A stretch of 64,000 nucleotides of DNA. It comes from Planococcus sp. CP5-4_YE. Its GTDB lineage: Bacteria > Bacillota > Bacilli > Bacillales_A > Planococcaceae. The position numbers and the translations under genes were made by a program. This document shows positions 24,779-33,026 of this stretch, piece by piece (the first letter of the stretch is position 1; each line of letters begins with the position of its first letter). The notes under the pieces are model-generated. The model was not told where the DNA came from. It saw only the letters and a list, made by a program, of their open reading frames with translations, and searched no databases. Location of the stretch: contig NZ_JAHPZO010000002.1 in the NCBI RefSeq assembly GCF_019042655.1, positions 248,001 to 312,000 of the forward strand. Reading direction: 5' to 3'.

Positions 24779-25654
24779 ATGAGAATTTCCAAATCCATCT
24801 ACCTGTTCTTTCTTCCGGGGCTTGTCCTATACAGCTTGTTCTTTTTATATCCAACCATCAGCGCCCTGTTTTATTCCTTTACGGACTGGGATGGCTTAAG
24901 CACCACCTTCCAATTTGTCGGCATCGACAATTACACCCGAGCATTTACCGGCGATTCGATTTTTCAGAAAACGATCGGCAATAACTTGAAGTTCATGCTG
25001 ACGGTCGTCGTGTTCCAGACACTCGTTGCGCTTGCTTTTGCACTGATCGTCATCAAGAACACGAAAACGAATGTATTTTTACGTGCGCTATACTTTTTCC
25101 CGACCATTCTTTCTTCGGTTTCGGTAGCGTTCATTTGGGCATTCATCTACGATCCGTCGATGGGCATCCTGAACCAAGTACTTGAACTCATTGGCCTTGA
25201 TTTCCTTGCACAGAACTGGCTCGGCAATGCCAATATCGCGATTTATTCGCTGGCCATCACCCAAGTGTGGTTCCACGCGGGGCAAATGCTGATTATCTTT
25301 GTCGCAGGGCTGCAGGCCATTCCAGAAGAGTTGTACGAAGTGGCAAAAATCGAAGGCGCCAGCAAATGGCAGGCGTTTAGAAGCGTCACATGGCCGCTTC
25401 TTGCACCTTCTGCCACCATCGTTGTTGCTTATACGACCATCCAGTCATTTAAAGCTTTCGACCTCGTCTTCGCGATGACTGGCGGCGGGCCAAATAACTC
25501 TACAGAAATCATTGCCACGTATATTTATGAAGTTGCTTTTAAGAGCTATCAATTTGGCTACGCCTCATCGATTTCGGTCATTTTTATGGTCATCATTGCC
25601 TTGATCACTTATCTGCAGTTCAAGGCCTTGCGATCAGACCGCGTATCTTATTAG
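24779..25654 (+). CDS. Carbohydrate ABC transporter permease (MalF/UgpA type)
   Basis: A 291-residue inner-membrane permease with six predicted spans, starting with FFLPGLVLYSLFFLYPTISALF. The EAA loop (EELYEVAKIEGASKWQAFRSVTWPLL) near residue 185 contacts the ATPase. It starts 7 bases after the binding-protein stop, so it is cotranscribed. It works with the following permease to form the channel. Confidence 0.91.
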   Translation: MRISKSIYLFFLPGLVLYSLFFLYPTISALFYSFTDWDGLSTTFQFVGIDNYTRAFTGDSIFQKTIGNNLKFMLTVVVFQTLVALAFALIVIKNTKTNVFLRALYFFPTILSSVSVAFIWAFIYDPSMGILNQVLELIGLDFLAQNWLGNANIAIYSLAITQVWFHAGQMLIIFVAGLQAIPEELYEVAKIEGASKWQAFRSVTWPLLAPSATIVVAYTTIQSFKAFDLVFAMTGGGPNNSTEIIATYIYEVAFKSYQFGYASSISVIFMVIIALITYLQFKALRSDRVSY

Positions 25655-25670
25655 AAAGGGGGCGGCAACT

Positions 25671-26480
25671 TTGCTGTTCAGGAAATTCTCACTACTCATC
25701 TATGCGCTGCTGATTCTGATTCCGTTAGTGGTCGTCCTGTTGACGTCCGTTAAAACACTTCAGGAAACATTCCGCGACCCGCTCGGTTTGCCAGACGGCG
25801 GCTTTAATTTCGATAATTATGTCGCGATATTCCAGGAACAAACGATGGCGGGCTATTTTCTCAATAGCACCATCGTCACCTTGTTCTCGGTCTCGCTCAC
25901 TCTACTGCTTGCCGCAATGGTTGCATTCGGCATTACACGCATGAACACTTGGGTTGGCAATGTGCTATTCGGCTTGTTCACACTCGGCATGATGGTGCCA
26001 GCGCAAGTCATTATGGTGCCGCTGTATTCATTGATGCTAGATTTAGGGTTAACCAATAGCCTGGTCGGTTTGATTCTCGTTAATATTTCGACCACTTTGC
26101 CGATTGCTGTCTTCATCTTGACCGGCTTTATGAAAACTTTGCCGAAGGAATTGTTTGAAGCGTCTACGATCGACGGGGCTGGCAACTGGAAAATGTTCAC
26201 GAAAGTAGCGATTCCACTTTCGATGCCGTCGCTATCAGCAACCGCTATTTTCCTGTTCGTCATGCACTGGAACGACCTTTTGTATCCGCTGCTGTTCATC
26301 ACGGACAACGCCTACAAAACCTTGCCACTCGCATTGCTTGAGTTCCAAGGACAATATTCCACCAATTATCCAATGCTGTTCACAGGCGTCATCATCGCCT
26401 CAGCACCGATGGTCATCGCTTACGTCTTCCTGCAGCGCTACTTCGTCGCAGGCATCACAGCCGGCGCCGTCAAAGGATAA
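25671..26480 (+). CDS. Carbohydrate ABC transporter permease (MalG/UgpE type)
   Basis: A 269-residue permease with six spans and the EAA loop KELFEASTIDGAGNWKMFTKVAIPLS. The start is TTG 25671, placed 7 bases after AAAGGGGG; no ATG fits this site. It is the last gene of the three-gene operon. No ATPase is encoded here, so the system probably borrows a shared CUT1 ATPase (MsmX type). Confidence 0.9.
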   Translation: MLFRKFSLLIYALLILIPLVVVLLTSVKTLQETFRDPLGLPDGGFNFDNYVAIFQEQTMAGYFLNSTIVTLFSVSLTLLLAAMVAFGITRMNTWVGNVLFGLFTLGMMVPAQVIMVPLYSLMLDLGLTNSLVGLILVNISTTLPIAVFILTGFMKTLPKELFEASTIDGAGNWKMFTKVAIPLSMPSLSATAIFLFVMHWNDLLYPLLFITDNAYKTLPLALLEFQGQYSTNYPMLFTGVIIASAPMVIAYVFLQRYFVAGITAGAVKG

Positions 26481-26481
26481 C

Positions 26482-26512
26482 AAAAAGCCTCCGGAAATTC
26501 CGGAGGCTTTTT
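26482..26512 (+). terminator. Terminator of the sugar ABC operon
   Basis: A 13-bp perfect stem (AAAAAGCCTCCGG with CCGGAGGCTTTTT) plus T run. Confidence 0.94.
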
Positions 26513-26629
26513 TCTGAGATATAAAACAAATGCCAACTTTCTTGTCACGAGAATTTCGAATTCTATTTCATATTAAAAATAACTAAATATTATAGTCATT
26601 TTAAATAAGTATCCTTTTAACACTAGTGA

Positions 26630-26760
26630 AGTGGAAGCCGGCGACTCCTGCGGGAGCAGTGACTGAGCTAAGCGAAGGAGCGACGCGAGCCGAAGACCCT
26701 ACAGGAGCGTTAGCGACGAAGCGGCTGGGGCCGTGCCCGCGGAAAGCGTCCGGCTGAAAC
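26630..26760. repeat. Dispersed GC-rich intergenic repeat (third example)
   Basis: It is bounded by partial inverted ends (AAGCCGGCGACTCCTGCGGG and CCCGCGGAAAGCGTCCGGCT). It holds AAGCGAAGGAGCGACGCGAG, ACCCTACAGGAGCG and GAAGCGGCTGGGGCCG. It has no coding potential. The gap 26513-26802 otherwise contains only an AT-rich stretch and the following terminator. Confidence 0.65.
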
Positions 26761-26767
26761 GAAACGT

Positions 26768-26798
26768 AAAAGCCTCCGGAATTTTTCCGGAGGCTTTT
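26768..26798 (-). terminator. Terminator of the SleB-type gene
   Basis: A 12-bp perfect stem (AAAAGCCTCCGG with CCGGAGGCTTTT). The sequence nearly duplicates the terminator at 26482-26512. Confidence 0.9.
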
Positions 26799-26802
26799 CT
26801 CA

Positions 26803-27426
26803 TTATCTGGCAAAGACGTGCTTGCCGATTTTCTTGATGGTCGAACGGGTGAAGATCCACTGATCAGTTGCCGTGACCGGGTTGTAATAGTATGTCGCGC
26901 CGGAAGATGGATCCCAGCCTTTCACTGCTTCCCGTACAGCTCGGTAAGCGGAAGCGTTTGGCGTCAGCCAATACTGCCCATCATTCACTGCTGTAAAAGC
27001 ATTGCGCTGGAAAATGACGCCATATGTACTGCTTGGGAAAGCACGAGATTGCACACGGTTCATAATGACGGCCGCTACTGCCACTTTTCCTTCGAATATT
27101 TCGCCGCGGGCTTCACCGTGAACGGTGCGTGCCATCATATCGACTTGCTTCATCTTTTCACGCGTCAACGGCCCGGTAAAGCCGGTTGCTTTGACACCGA
27201 AATCGCGCTGGAACTGGACCACGGCATCTTTCGTGACCGAGCCATAATAGCCGGTCGGTGCGAGGTGGAAATAGCCGAGTTTTTGAAGCTTCGCTTGAAG
27301 TTCTGTTACTTCGCTTCCTGAAACGCCTTCGTGTAAATCAGGCGCATGGGCGGAAACTGCTGAATGTGAAAATGTTAGAAAGAAAATCGTTGCTAAACTG
27401 AATAAGAGCACTTTAATTGTTTTCAT
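26803..27426 (-). CDS. Secreted SleB-type cell-wall hydrolase with peptidoglycan-binding domain
   Basis: A 207-residue exported protein with a signal peptide (residues 1-27, ending near AVSAHA). A peptidoglycan-binding-1 domain follows (about 33-90, SEVTELQAKLQKLGYF and KDAVVQFQRDFGV). The hydrolase_2 domain (about 97-207) includes the conserved Glu in TVHGEARGE, then AAVIMNRV and YYYNP. It is related to the lytic transglycosylase SleB of spore germination, but a role in vegetative wall turnover is equally possible. ATG 27426 has GAGAGGA just upstream. Confidence 0.9.
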   Translation of the reverse strand: MKTIKVLLFSLATIFFLTFSHSAVSAHAPDLHEGVSGSEVTELQAKLQKLGYFHLAPTGYYGSVTKDAVVQFQRDFGVKATGFTGPLTREKMKQVDMMARTVHGEARGEIFEGKVAVAAVIMNRVQSRAFPSSTYGVIFQRNAFTAVNDGQYWLTPNASAYRAVREAVKGWDPSSGATYYYNPVTATDQWIFTRSTIKKIGKHVFAR

Positions 27427-27620
27427 GCTTCCTCTCCTTTTCCTTTTTGACAAGAATCGACAATCGATTCTTTTTAAAGTATATCTTTGGTAAATATCAA
27501 ACACAATACGACGTAGTTACTTTGTTGTCGAATTTTTCGATCAACTCGCTAGGCCTTTCTATGTTCAGTGGATTCTTTAGACCTAGAAATCTTCGCTTCC
27601 ACCACCGCAGAACCGAAAAA

Positions 27621-27643
27621 AAGGCGAGCTATGCGCCCGCCTT
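27621..27643 (-). terminator. Terminator of the DHFR-like gene
   Basis: AAGGCG and CGCCTT arms with an internal CG-rich part, followed on the minus strand by TTTTTTT, just after the stop at 27662. Confidence 0.8.
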
Positions 27644-27661
27644 CTCTCAAAATACATCGAT

Positions 27662-28195
27662 TCAATTTCTTCGTCTTGTGTAATGCAATTGTGCGATTTG
27701 GCCATCTTGTCCCACGCTTTTCAATATGAAATCAAATTGCCGCTGCGCTTTTTGAAATAATGGGATGCCGTTCCCAAGCGTTACCGGCGCGATGGAAATG
27801 ATAAATTCATCAACCAGGTCTTCTTGTAATAAACTCTCCAGCAACAAGCTGCCGCCGACCGGCCAGATCGTGCCCCCGGGTTGCTGCTTCAACTTTCTTA
27901 CGATGCTAGCGGGGTCTTCCGATGTAAAGCTGATCTGGCCTTCGTCCTCTTTCGGATGGCTTGTGAATACATAGGAGCGCTGATCGACATAAGGAAATTC
28001 TCCGATTTCCTGGGAGAGTACCCATTCATAGGTGCGTCTGCCGAGCAAAATGGTATCGACCGTTTCGATGAATTGCTGATACCCGGCATCTCCATCCATT
28101 TCCACATCCAATAGCCAGTCCAGTGTTTCTTCGGGATCGGCGATATAACCGTCCAAACTTTGTGCGATATAACAAATGACTTTCCGTTCAGCCAT
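27662..28195 (-). CDS. Dihydrofolate-reductase-fold (RibD C-terminal type) protein
   Basis: A 177-residue protein of the bifunctional deaminase-reductase C-terminal domain family (YyaP/YwjB-like). It has the pattern VICYIAQSLDGYIADPEETLDWLL at the start, ILLGRRTYEWVL in the middle and GGSLLLESLLQEDLVDEFIISIAPV near the end. It is probably an NADPH-dependent reductase with unknown substrate. ATG 28195 is chosen because GGAGG lies 8 bases upstream; the longer frame to 28297 lacks a site. Confidence 0.88.
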   Translation of the reverse strand: MAERKVICYIAQSLDGYIADPEETLDWLLDVEMDGDAGYQQFIETVDTILLGRRTYEWVLSQEIGEFPYVDQRSYVFTSHPKEDEGQISFTSEDPASIVRKLKQQPGGTIWPVGGSLLLESLLQEDLVDEFIISIAPVTLGNGIPLFQKAQRQFDFILKSVGQDGQIAQLHYTRRRN

Positions 28196-28250
28196 CGCAA
28201 TTGCCTCCTTCAGCCCTTGGTTATTGCCGCTTTCTTCGTCGTTCATCCAA

Positions 28251-28526
28251 TCAGGATTCCAGTTCTTCCAATTGTTTCTTTGTTTGTGGAAATGCATTCG
28301 CTTGCCATTCCGAACGATAGGCCGAATCCAATTGGGTTAGCCCCTCTTCTGCACGGTCATAAGGATCGTTAACACTTTCCTCATGGTCGATTTCATAACT
28401 ATTGTGCATATCACTGTCTTCATATACCCAAACGTTGCGCTTTTTCCCACTATAAGCCTTTAATAAAATCAATCCTGCGCCGAGTGCCGCGCCTGATGCG
28501 ATGAATTTCTTCATGTCGATGCCCAT
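28251..28526 (-). CDS. Small protein with one N-terminal membrane segment (91 aa)
   Basis: It starts MGIDMKKFIASGAALGAGLILLKAY, a single short hydrophobic segment. A polar, acidic tail follows, with regularly spaced Asp and Glu. GGAGGG lies 7 bases before ATG 28526. It is probably anchored to the inner membrane with the tail in the cytosol. I do not recognise the family. It ends 55 bp before the DHFR-like start and may be cotranscribed with it. Confidence 0.68.
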   Translation of the reverse strand: MGIDMKKFIASGAALGAGLILLKAYSGKKRNVWVYEDSDMHNSYEIDHEESVNDPYDRAEEGLTQLDSAYRSEWQANAFPQTKKQLEELES

Positions 28527-28653
28527 AACGATCCCTCCAACTTGTTCTTTCTACCTTATCTTCCCCCTTTTCAATCCCCTTAACCTCTGCCGCTTTTAGA
28601 CGTATAGCTAAGAGTTTGGTAAAGTGGAATAAAATGATTTTGGAGGCGATTTG

Positions 28654-29154
28654 ATGAAGAGAGTAGTCATCGTATCTGATACGCACATTCCGAACCGCGG
28701 AAAAAAACTTCCCCAACCGCTTGTCGATGCTTGTGATGGAGCCGATTTCATTATCCATGCCGGCGACTGGCAGGTACTCGACGTCTACCATGAATTATCA
28801 GCATATGCTGAAACGGATGGTGTGGCAGGCAATGTCGATCCTTGGGAAATCGTCGACCGTTTCGGCCGGAAAAAAATTTTGACATTCGGCGATTTGAAAA
28901 TCGGCGTTGTCCATGGAGATGGCATACGCAAAACGACCGAACAGCGAGCACTGGATAGTTTTGAAGGCGAAACCGTCGACATCATTGTTTTTGGCCATTC
29001 CCATCAGCCGCTCATGCGCGAAATAGACGGTCTGACTTTATTCAATCCCGGCTCGCCGACTGATAAACGCCGCGAACCGCAGTATTCATTCGGACTGCTT
29101 GAAATCGATGATACTTGGGAGCTCAAACACGTTTTTTTCGATAAAGAAGATTAA
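28654..29154 (+). CDS. Metallophosphoesterase (YfcE/MJ0936 type)
   Basis: A 166-residue calcineurin-like phosphoesterase with all metal motifs: SDTHI (8-12), HAGDW (Asp), GNVD (Asn-Asp), VHGDG (His) and FGHSHQP (two His). The Mn-dependent YfcE/MJ0936 class acts on phosphodiesters of unknown physiological identity. GGAGG lies 7 bases before ATG 28654; an adjacent TTG is in frame. It is a single gene with a strong terminator. Confidence 0.92.
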   Translation: MKRVVIVSDTHIPNRGKKLPQPLVDACDGADFIIHAGDWQVLDVYHELSAYAETDGVAGNVDPWEIVDRFGRKKILTFGDLKIGVVHGDGIRKTTEQRALDSFEGETVDIIVFGHSHQPLMREIDGLTLFNPGSPTDKRREPQYSFGLLEIDDTWELKHVFFDKED

Positions 29155-29155
29155 C

Positions 29156-29193
29156 AAAAGGCCATTTCCTTTCAACATAGGAAATGGCCTTTT
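29156..29193 (+). terminator. Terminator of the phosphoesterase gene
   Basis: A 15-bp perfect stem (AAAAGGCCATTTCCT with AGGAAATGGCCTTTT) and an 8-base loop. It also reads as a terminator for the convergent gene. Confidence 0.94.
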
Positions 29194-29234
29194 AACGCAC
29201 CGAAGATAAGCGACATCGGCAAAATCGACGTGTT

Positions 29235-30086
29235 TCAATCTTTTTGAAAGCTGAAACCGAGGCGCTTGAGCGCTGTCTCGAGATTCGCCTCAATCATCGT
29301 CCCTTTTAAGGTCTCTGCAAAATGTGGGACTTTCAATGCCATATAAGGTTGGATGCCTGTCACGACCGGCTGGACGCCGATCAAACTTAAGACCTTCACA
29401 AGTTTCAATAAATATTCACCGACTTGTGAGTTGATCTGCGACACACCCGAGACATCGATCACCAGCACTTCGATGCCTTTTTCTGCACAGCCGTGCATGA
29501 CATGGTCGATGATCGCTTGGGCCCTCATTGTTCTGACTTCGCCGATAATCGGCAAAATCGCCACCCTTCCGACAATCGGGACCATTGGGGCAGCCAGCGA
29601 TTCGATTTCCCCGTATGCCCGTCCAAGCTCTAAGACATACGTCAATAAGGTCGCGAGCGTTTCAAAGATGAACGGCAAATCCGACGGCAACTCACACGGG
29701 CCATCGTCAAGTCCACAAACGGTACCATAGGCTGACCCGTCTTCATAAAAAATCGGCACGCCGACAAAACAACCTGTTTCGAATCCATCCGCAATTCCCA
29801 GAGAACGTGTCAATTCATGTTCTCCAATGTGTTCGATGATTAACGCCTGTGCCCCATGCTCGACGCTCAAAGCCGACAACATGCTTGGCAAGGGGAATGC
29901 TTCTCCCTCTTCAATCAAATGATGTTTCGTGTTATGTACCTTGACGATTTTTGAAGCACCAGCCTCTTGCTTCGCGATATAGAAACTATTCATGCCTGCT
30001 TGTTTGCTGAGAATTTGGAGAATATATGAAGCCGCTTCGTCGAAATCGCTGAAATCCCTTATGTTTTTCAGATTTTCCCTCGTCAT
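29235..30086 (-). CDS. RsbR-type stressosome protein (GAF-like sensor plus STAS)
   Basis: A 283-residue protein. The N-terminal half (about 8-160) has the pattern of a GAF domain (ETGCFVGVPIFYEDGSAYGTVCGLD). The C-terminal half (about 170-283) is a STAS domain with VIDVSGVSQINSQVGEYLL. The Ser in DVSGV matches the position of the RsbR phospho-acceptor in the B. subtilis stressosome. A role as a sensor subunit feeding sigma-B is likely, with a small molecule or redox signal bound by GAF. ATG 30086 has GGGGAG nearby. The rsb operon is not in the window, as is usual for RsbR paralogues. Confidence 0.87.
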   Translation of the reverse strand: MTRENLKNIRDFSDFDEAASYILQILSKQAGMNSFYIAKQEAGASKIVKVHNTKHHLIEEGEAFPLPSMLSALSVEHGAQALIIEHIGEHELTRSLGIADGFETGCFVGVPIFYEDGSAYGTVCGLDDGPCELPSDLPFIFETLATLLTYVLELGRAYGEIESLAAPMVPIVGRVAILPIIGEVRTMRAQAIIDHVMHGCAEKGIEVLVIDVSGVSQINSQVGEYLLKLVKVLSLIGVQPVVTGIQPYMALKVPHFAETLKGTMIEANLETALKRLGFSFQKD

Positions 30087-30209
30087 TCTCCATCTCCCCT
30101 TCATCACTTTTTCATCCGAAATTTTCGCACTCTTTTTAACTATTTCTATTATAACGCTCTTTAATATATGTAATGTTTAAAATATGTAACAAAATCAGTT
30201 TTTTCGGAG

Positions 30210-30235
30210 GTTCATCATTTCCAAATTTCGGGTAT
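30210..30235 (+). promoter_or_regulatory. Possible sigma-B promoter of the DUF3238-like gene
   Basis: GTTCAT and GGGTAT are separated by 14 bases; one base of the -35 element deviates from the GTTTWW consensus. Confidence 0.4.
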
Positions 30236-30266
30236 ACCTTATCACAAGCGAAAAGGAGGCTCATTA

Positions 30267-31460
30267 ATGAACAAAGAATGGGATATAGAATTATTGGAAC
30301 AAACCGATAGCATGATTTCTTTTTCTTGGACCCCGACGGACGAAGTTTCACAGATCAAAAAAGACGGAGAAATCGTCTATACAGGTACGCAATCATCGTT
30401 TCGCGATGAAGGCCTGCCCCCCGGCGAATTGTTCTGTTACACGATAGAACGCCAAACCGCACAAGGCAACTGGGTTCCAGCCTTGAAACTTTTGACCGGC
30501 ACCGAAAAGCGCGACCCCGATTGCATCAATCAATTGGAACAGATCGTGTTGTCGACCATTGTTTCACGCGAGCGGATTTCACTCGCTTGGGGTGCAATTG
30601 ACGGCATTGACGAATACGAAATCTACCGCGACGGCGAGCAAGTCGCAAAAATCCAGAACACCCAATTCACCGACTGGAATGTGCCAGAAGACCGCGAAAT
30701 GGTTTATTGGGTGCGCGCAAGACGTCCAGTCGAACGGACCGAAAGCCCATTGCGCAAAGTCAAATCGCTCGTCGCCAATATATTCGGAGCCTTGAACGCA
30801 GGCTCGTCACAAGAACAAGCGGCGGTAGAAAAATTCTGGCTGTCGAAAAAGATCGCTCCACTCAACCAATTGCTCACGGAAGGCCAGAGCAAGCCACCGG
30901 AGCTAAAATGGCATCTGCGCTACCTGACCTTTTTGCCCGATGATGTCTTGAAAAATCCAAACCTGACATCGCCGAACACTTATTTCCAGGGGGATAATCG
31001 CACATTCAACCCTGACTCGAAACATTACCGCTCGCTCACTAATTCCATCGTCAACCTGTCGCAACAACAGAGCGTATTCGATTTTGACAAAGATATCGGC
31101 ACCAGCATCTCCTATAATTGGCGACGGAAATTCCGTAAAGCAGATATCGCTTCGAGTGAGGGCGTCAATGCCAAAATATTGGAAGAGACACCCCTGAAAA
31201 CTGGAGTCCTGCTTACCCACAGCGTCGGAAATCCGCTGACGACATCGCCGAACATCGATTATGAACTATCGGCGATGTTTTACCGGAACGGCGTGTATGA
31301 TTTCATCGGCATCCATGACCAGTCGCCAAATCACGAAATTTATATAAAGCTCGGCGATGCTGGGACATGGCAGCGGCTTCACCAGACCGAAAGCGAAGGA
31401 CTTGCTTGGATGGCCGATCCGATCGCAGCCCATTATTGGCGCTTTTCGAACTTCCTGTAA
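30267..31460 (+). CDS. Hypothetical protein with fibronectin-III-like repeats, DUF3238-like
   Basis: A 397-residue protein without a signal peptide. Two N-terminal FN3-like segments lie at about 8-80 and 90-155 (SMISFSWTPTDEVSQIKKDG, ISLAWGAIDGIDEYEIYRDG). The C-terminal domain of about 180 residues (YLTFLPDDVLKNPN, YFQGDNRTFNP, DYELSAMFYRNGVYDFIG) resembles DUF3238 of Bacillus proteins, from memory. There is no known activity. GGAGG lies 7 bases before ATG. It is a single gene between a stressosome gene and a bidirectional terminator. Confidence 0.8.
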   Translation: MNKEWDIELLEQTDSMISFSWTPTDEVSQIKKDGEIVYTGTQSSFRDEGLPPGELFCYTIERQTAQGNWVPALKLLTGTEKRDPDCINQLEQIVLSTIVSRERISLAWGAIDGIDEYEIYRDGEQVAKIQNTQFTDWNVPEDREMVYWVRARRPVERTESPLRKVKSLVANIFGALNAGSSQEQAAVEKFWLSKKIAPLNQLLTEGQSKPPELKWHLRYLTFLPDDVLKNPNLTSPNTYFQGDNRTFNPDSKHYRSLTNSIVNLSQQQSVFDFDKDIGTSISYNWRRKFRKADIASSEGVNAKILEETPLKTGVLLTHSVGNPLTTSPNIDYELSAMFYRNGVYDFIGIHDQSPNHEIYIKLGDAGTWQRLHQTESEGLAWMADPIAAHYWRFSNFL

Positions 31461-31487
31461 TGAACAACCGCAAGACAGTTCCATATA

Positions 31488-31524
31488 AAAAGGGCGGTTC
31501 CAGTTTTTCTGGAACCGCCCTTTT
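31488..31524. terminator. Bidirectional terminator
   Basis: A 16-bp perfect stem (31488-31503 with 31509-31524) and a 5-base loop between convergent genes. Confidence 0.95.
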
Positions 31525-31530
31525 ACTTAT

Positions 31531-31932
31531 TTAAAACTGATCCAAAAAGCGCTTGCGGATATGCGGAGGCGGCAGCATGCAGCTGTCGAGCTTGCCGAAT
31601 ACTTTATAGCGGTTTTTGGCGATGACGTCGTATGCGCCGTCGCGAAGTACGCGCGGGAATGGCTGAAGGTGATACGCCAATTTCCAAAGACCCGTCAAAT
31701 GGTGTGAAATCTTGAGCGCACCTTCGGATTTCACGTACGCTTCGCCGCCTTCAATCAATACAAGACTGTCGACGTCGTCTGGAATATTATGCTTTTCAGA
31801 AAGCTCCTGCCCGATCTCGCTTTGCAGGGAAGCAAATTGAAAATAACCTGCCGGGTCGTGATTGATGATGAACTGTACACTGGAATCGCAGAAATTGCAA
31901 TCTCCATCGAATAACACAATCGCATGCTCCAT
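31531..31932 (-). CDS. DCC-family thiol-disulfide oxidoreductase-like protein (YuxK type)
   Basis: A 133-residue DUF393/DCC protein. It has the name-giving motif DGDCNFCD with Cys12 and Cys15 in a CxxC arrangement at the start of a thioredoxin-like fold. LDSCMLPPPHIRKRFLD lies near the end. It is possibly a cytosolic thiol-redox protein, with unknown partner. GGAGG precedes ATG 31932 by 7 bases. A sigma-B-like promoter (31969-31993) overlaps the end of the upstream gene. Confidence 0.87.
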   Translation of the reverse strand: MEHAIVLFDGDCNFCDSSVQFIINHDPAGYFQFASLQSEIGQELSEKHNIPDDVDSLVLIEGGEAYVKSEGALKISHHLTGLWKLAYHLQPFPRVLRDGAYDVIAKNRYKVFGKLDSCMLPPPHIRKRFLDQF

Positions 31933-31968
31933 ATATGATCCTCCTTCAAACTAATGACTGTCTTTCAT

Positions 31969-31993
31969 TTTCCCTATTCCCATTTCTTGAAAC
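31969..31993 (-). promoter_or_regulatory. Possible sigma-B promoter of the DCC gene
   Basis: On the minus strand GTTTCA (31993-31988) and GGGAAA (31974-31969) are spaced by 13 bases. It overlaps the last codons of the upstream gene, so coincidence cannot be excluded. Confidence 0.4.
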
Positions 31994-32339
31994 CATCTGT
32001 CTGCGTTCCTTGATGGAAGAAGAGCTTCCAGCCGTCTTTGCGTTTTTTCCAGACCGAACTGCGGTGGCTCCAGATCCCTGTCGTCCGGTTCTCCAATAAG
32101 TACAGCGTCAGAACCGACTCCGGGCCGAGCACTTTTGCTTCAAAGCGGGAAATATGATAGTCGCCTTCTTGTAAATCATAGTCCCCGTCAAAGTCAGAAC
32201 GCTGACAAATCCCGCCGGAGATGCCGAATTCAAAAAACTCATCATCCAATACTTCCGCCATGTTGAGGTTCGACTCCCTGGCAGCCGGCGCCAAATGGCT
32301 GTTCTCTAACTCTAGAAATTGTTTATGCAAGCGTTCCAT
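31974..32339 (-). CDS. DUF4440/SnoaL-like NTF2-fold protein
   Basis: A 121-residue cytosolic protein with the typical DUF4440 pattern: an N-terminal helix (LHKQFLELENSHLAP), LDDEFFEFGISGGICQRSDF, EAKVLGPESVLTLYLLENR, and the end motif RRSSVWKKRKDGWKLFFHQGTQ in related form. The family covers enzymes and ligand binders, and no function is assigned. AAGGGG precedes ATG 32339; the long frame beyond has no site and overlaps the dksA-like terminator. Confidence 0.83.
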   Translation of the reverse strand: MERLHKQFLELENSHLAPAARESNLNMAEVLDDEFFEFGISGGICQRSDFDGDYDLQEGDYHISRFEAKVLGPESVLTLYLLENRTTGIWSHRSSVWKKRKDGWKLFFHQGTQTDGFKKWE

Positions 32340-32373
32340 CCGGATCCCCTTCCATCTATCTGTATTAAAAAAA

Positions 32374-32393
32374 GCCCCGGCGAGCGCCGGGAC
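32374..32393 (-). terminator. Terminator of the DksA-like gene
   Basis: A GC-rich 7-8-bp stem (CCCCGGC with GCCGGGA) and a 4-base loop, followed on the minus strand by TTTTTTT. Confidence 0.9.
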
Positions 32394-32397
32394 CAGC

Positions 32398-32949
32398 TTA
32401 TTTAAATTGTTCGTCTTCCTCTGCCTCGTCGTCCTTGTAGAAATCTTCCTGATCTTCTCCAGGTTGGTCTTGAGGGCCATCCGAGGAACCGAAATTCTCG
32501 ACATCTTCAAAGCTGTTGTCGTAATCGCGGATTCGGCTGTCTTCCGTTTTGGCCGGGCGGTCTGTCGATGATCCGATTACATCTTCTTCTGATGGGCGGC
32601 TTTCCAAATCCAAGCTGTGGTCTGCGTGGTCGATGCAAGTCAGTGCGGTAGGAATGGCTTCAAGCCGCTCATATGGAATGTCTTTACCGCACACTGCACA
32701 TTTTCCATAGGTTCCATCTTCAATGGCTTTTAGCGCAGCAAGCACGTCTTCATGCTCTTCTTCCTTGAATTGCTCCATCGCCATCCCGCGTTCTTGGTCA
32801 TACAAATCAGTGGCATTATCGCCTGGATGATTATCATAGTTGGATAGTTCGCTAGTTTCGAATTCCTCTGTATGTTCCATCCGTTCCTCGAGCGATTTCA
32901 ATTGCGCTTCGAGTTCTTGCTTCAAGTTCTTTTGCTGTTCGTCCGTCAT
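32398..32949 (-). CDS. TraR/DksA-family zinc-finger protein (YocK/YteA type)
   Basis: A 183-residue acidic protein: coiled-coil N-terminal region (1-70), zinc finger Cys84-x2-Cys87-x17-Cys105-x2-His108, and a long acidic tail. The Cys3-His finger matches the Bacillus DksA-like general-stress proteins rather than canonical four-Cys DksA. It could modulate RNA polymerase; evidence for that in Gram-positives is thin. AGGAGGAG lies upstream of ATG 32949. A sigma-B-like sequence lies at 32989-33013. Confidence 0.9.
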   Translation of the reverse strand: MTDEQQKNLKQELEAQLKSLEERMEHTEEFETSELSNYDNHPGDNATDLYDQERGMAMEQFKEEEHEDVLAALKAIEDGTYGKCAVCGKDIPYERLEAIPTALTCIDHADHSLDLESRPSEEDVIGSSTDRPAKTEDSRIRDYDNSFEDVENFGSSDGPQDQPGEDQEDFYKDDEAEEDEQFK

Positions 32950-32988
32950 TATGACTCCTCCTCTAAATACTCGCTTGTGCTATATATA

Positions 32989-33013
32989 TTGCCTTTCTCG
33001 GAGAAATCAAACC
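32989..33013 (-). promoter_or_regulatory. Possible sigma-B promoter of the DksA-like gene
   Basis: On the minus strand GTTTGA (33013-33008) and GGCAAT (32994-32989) are separated by 13 bases. The -10 has one mismatch to GGGWAW. Confidence 0.4.
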
Positions 33014-33026
33014 TCAGGGCTACAGC

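Noticed and set aside
30136-30235. Possible small gene in the gap before the DUF3238-like gene
   Set aside because: No ribosome binding site; the region is explained by promoters of the divergent genes.
31974-32510. Longer version of the NTF2-like gene up to 32510
   Set aside because: The extension crosses the terminator of the DksA-like gene and has no ribosome binding site. ATG 32339 has one.
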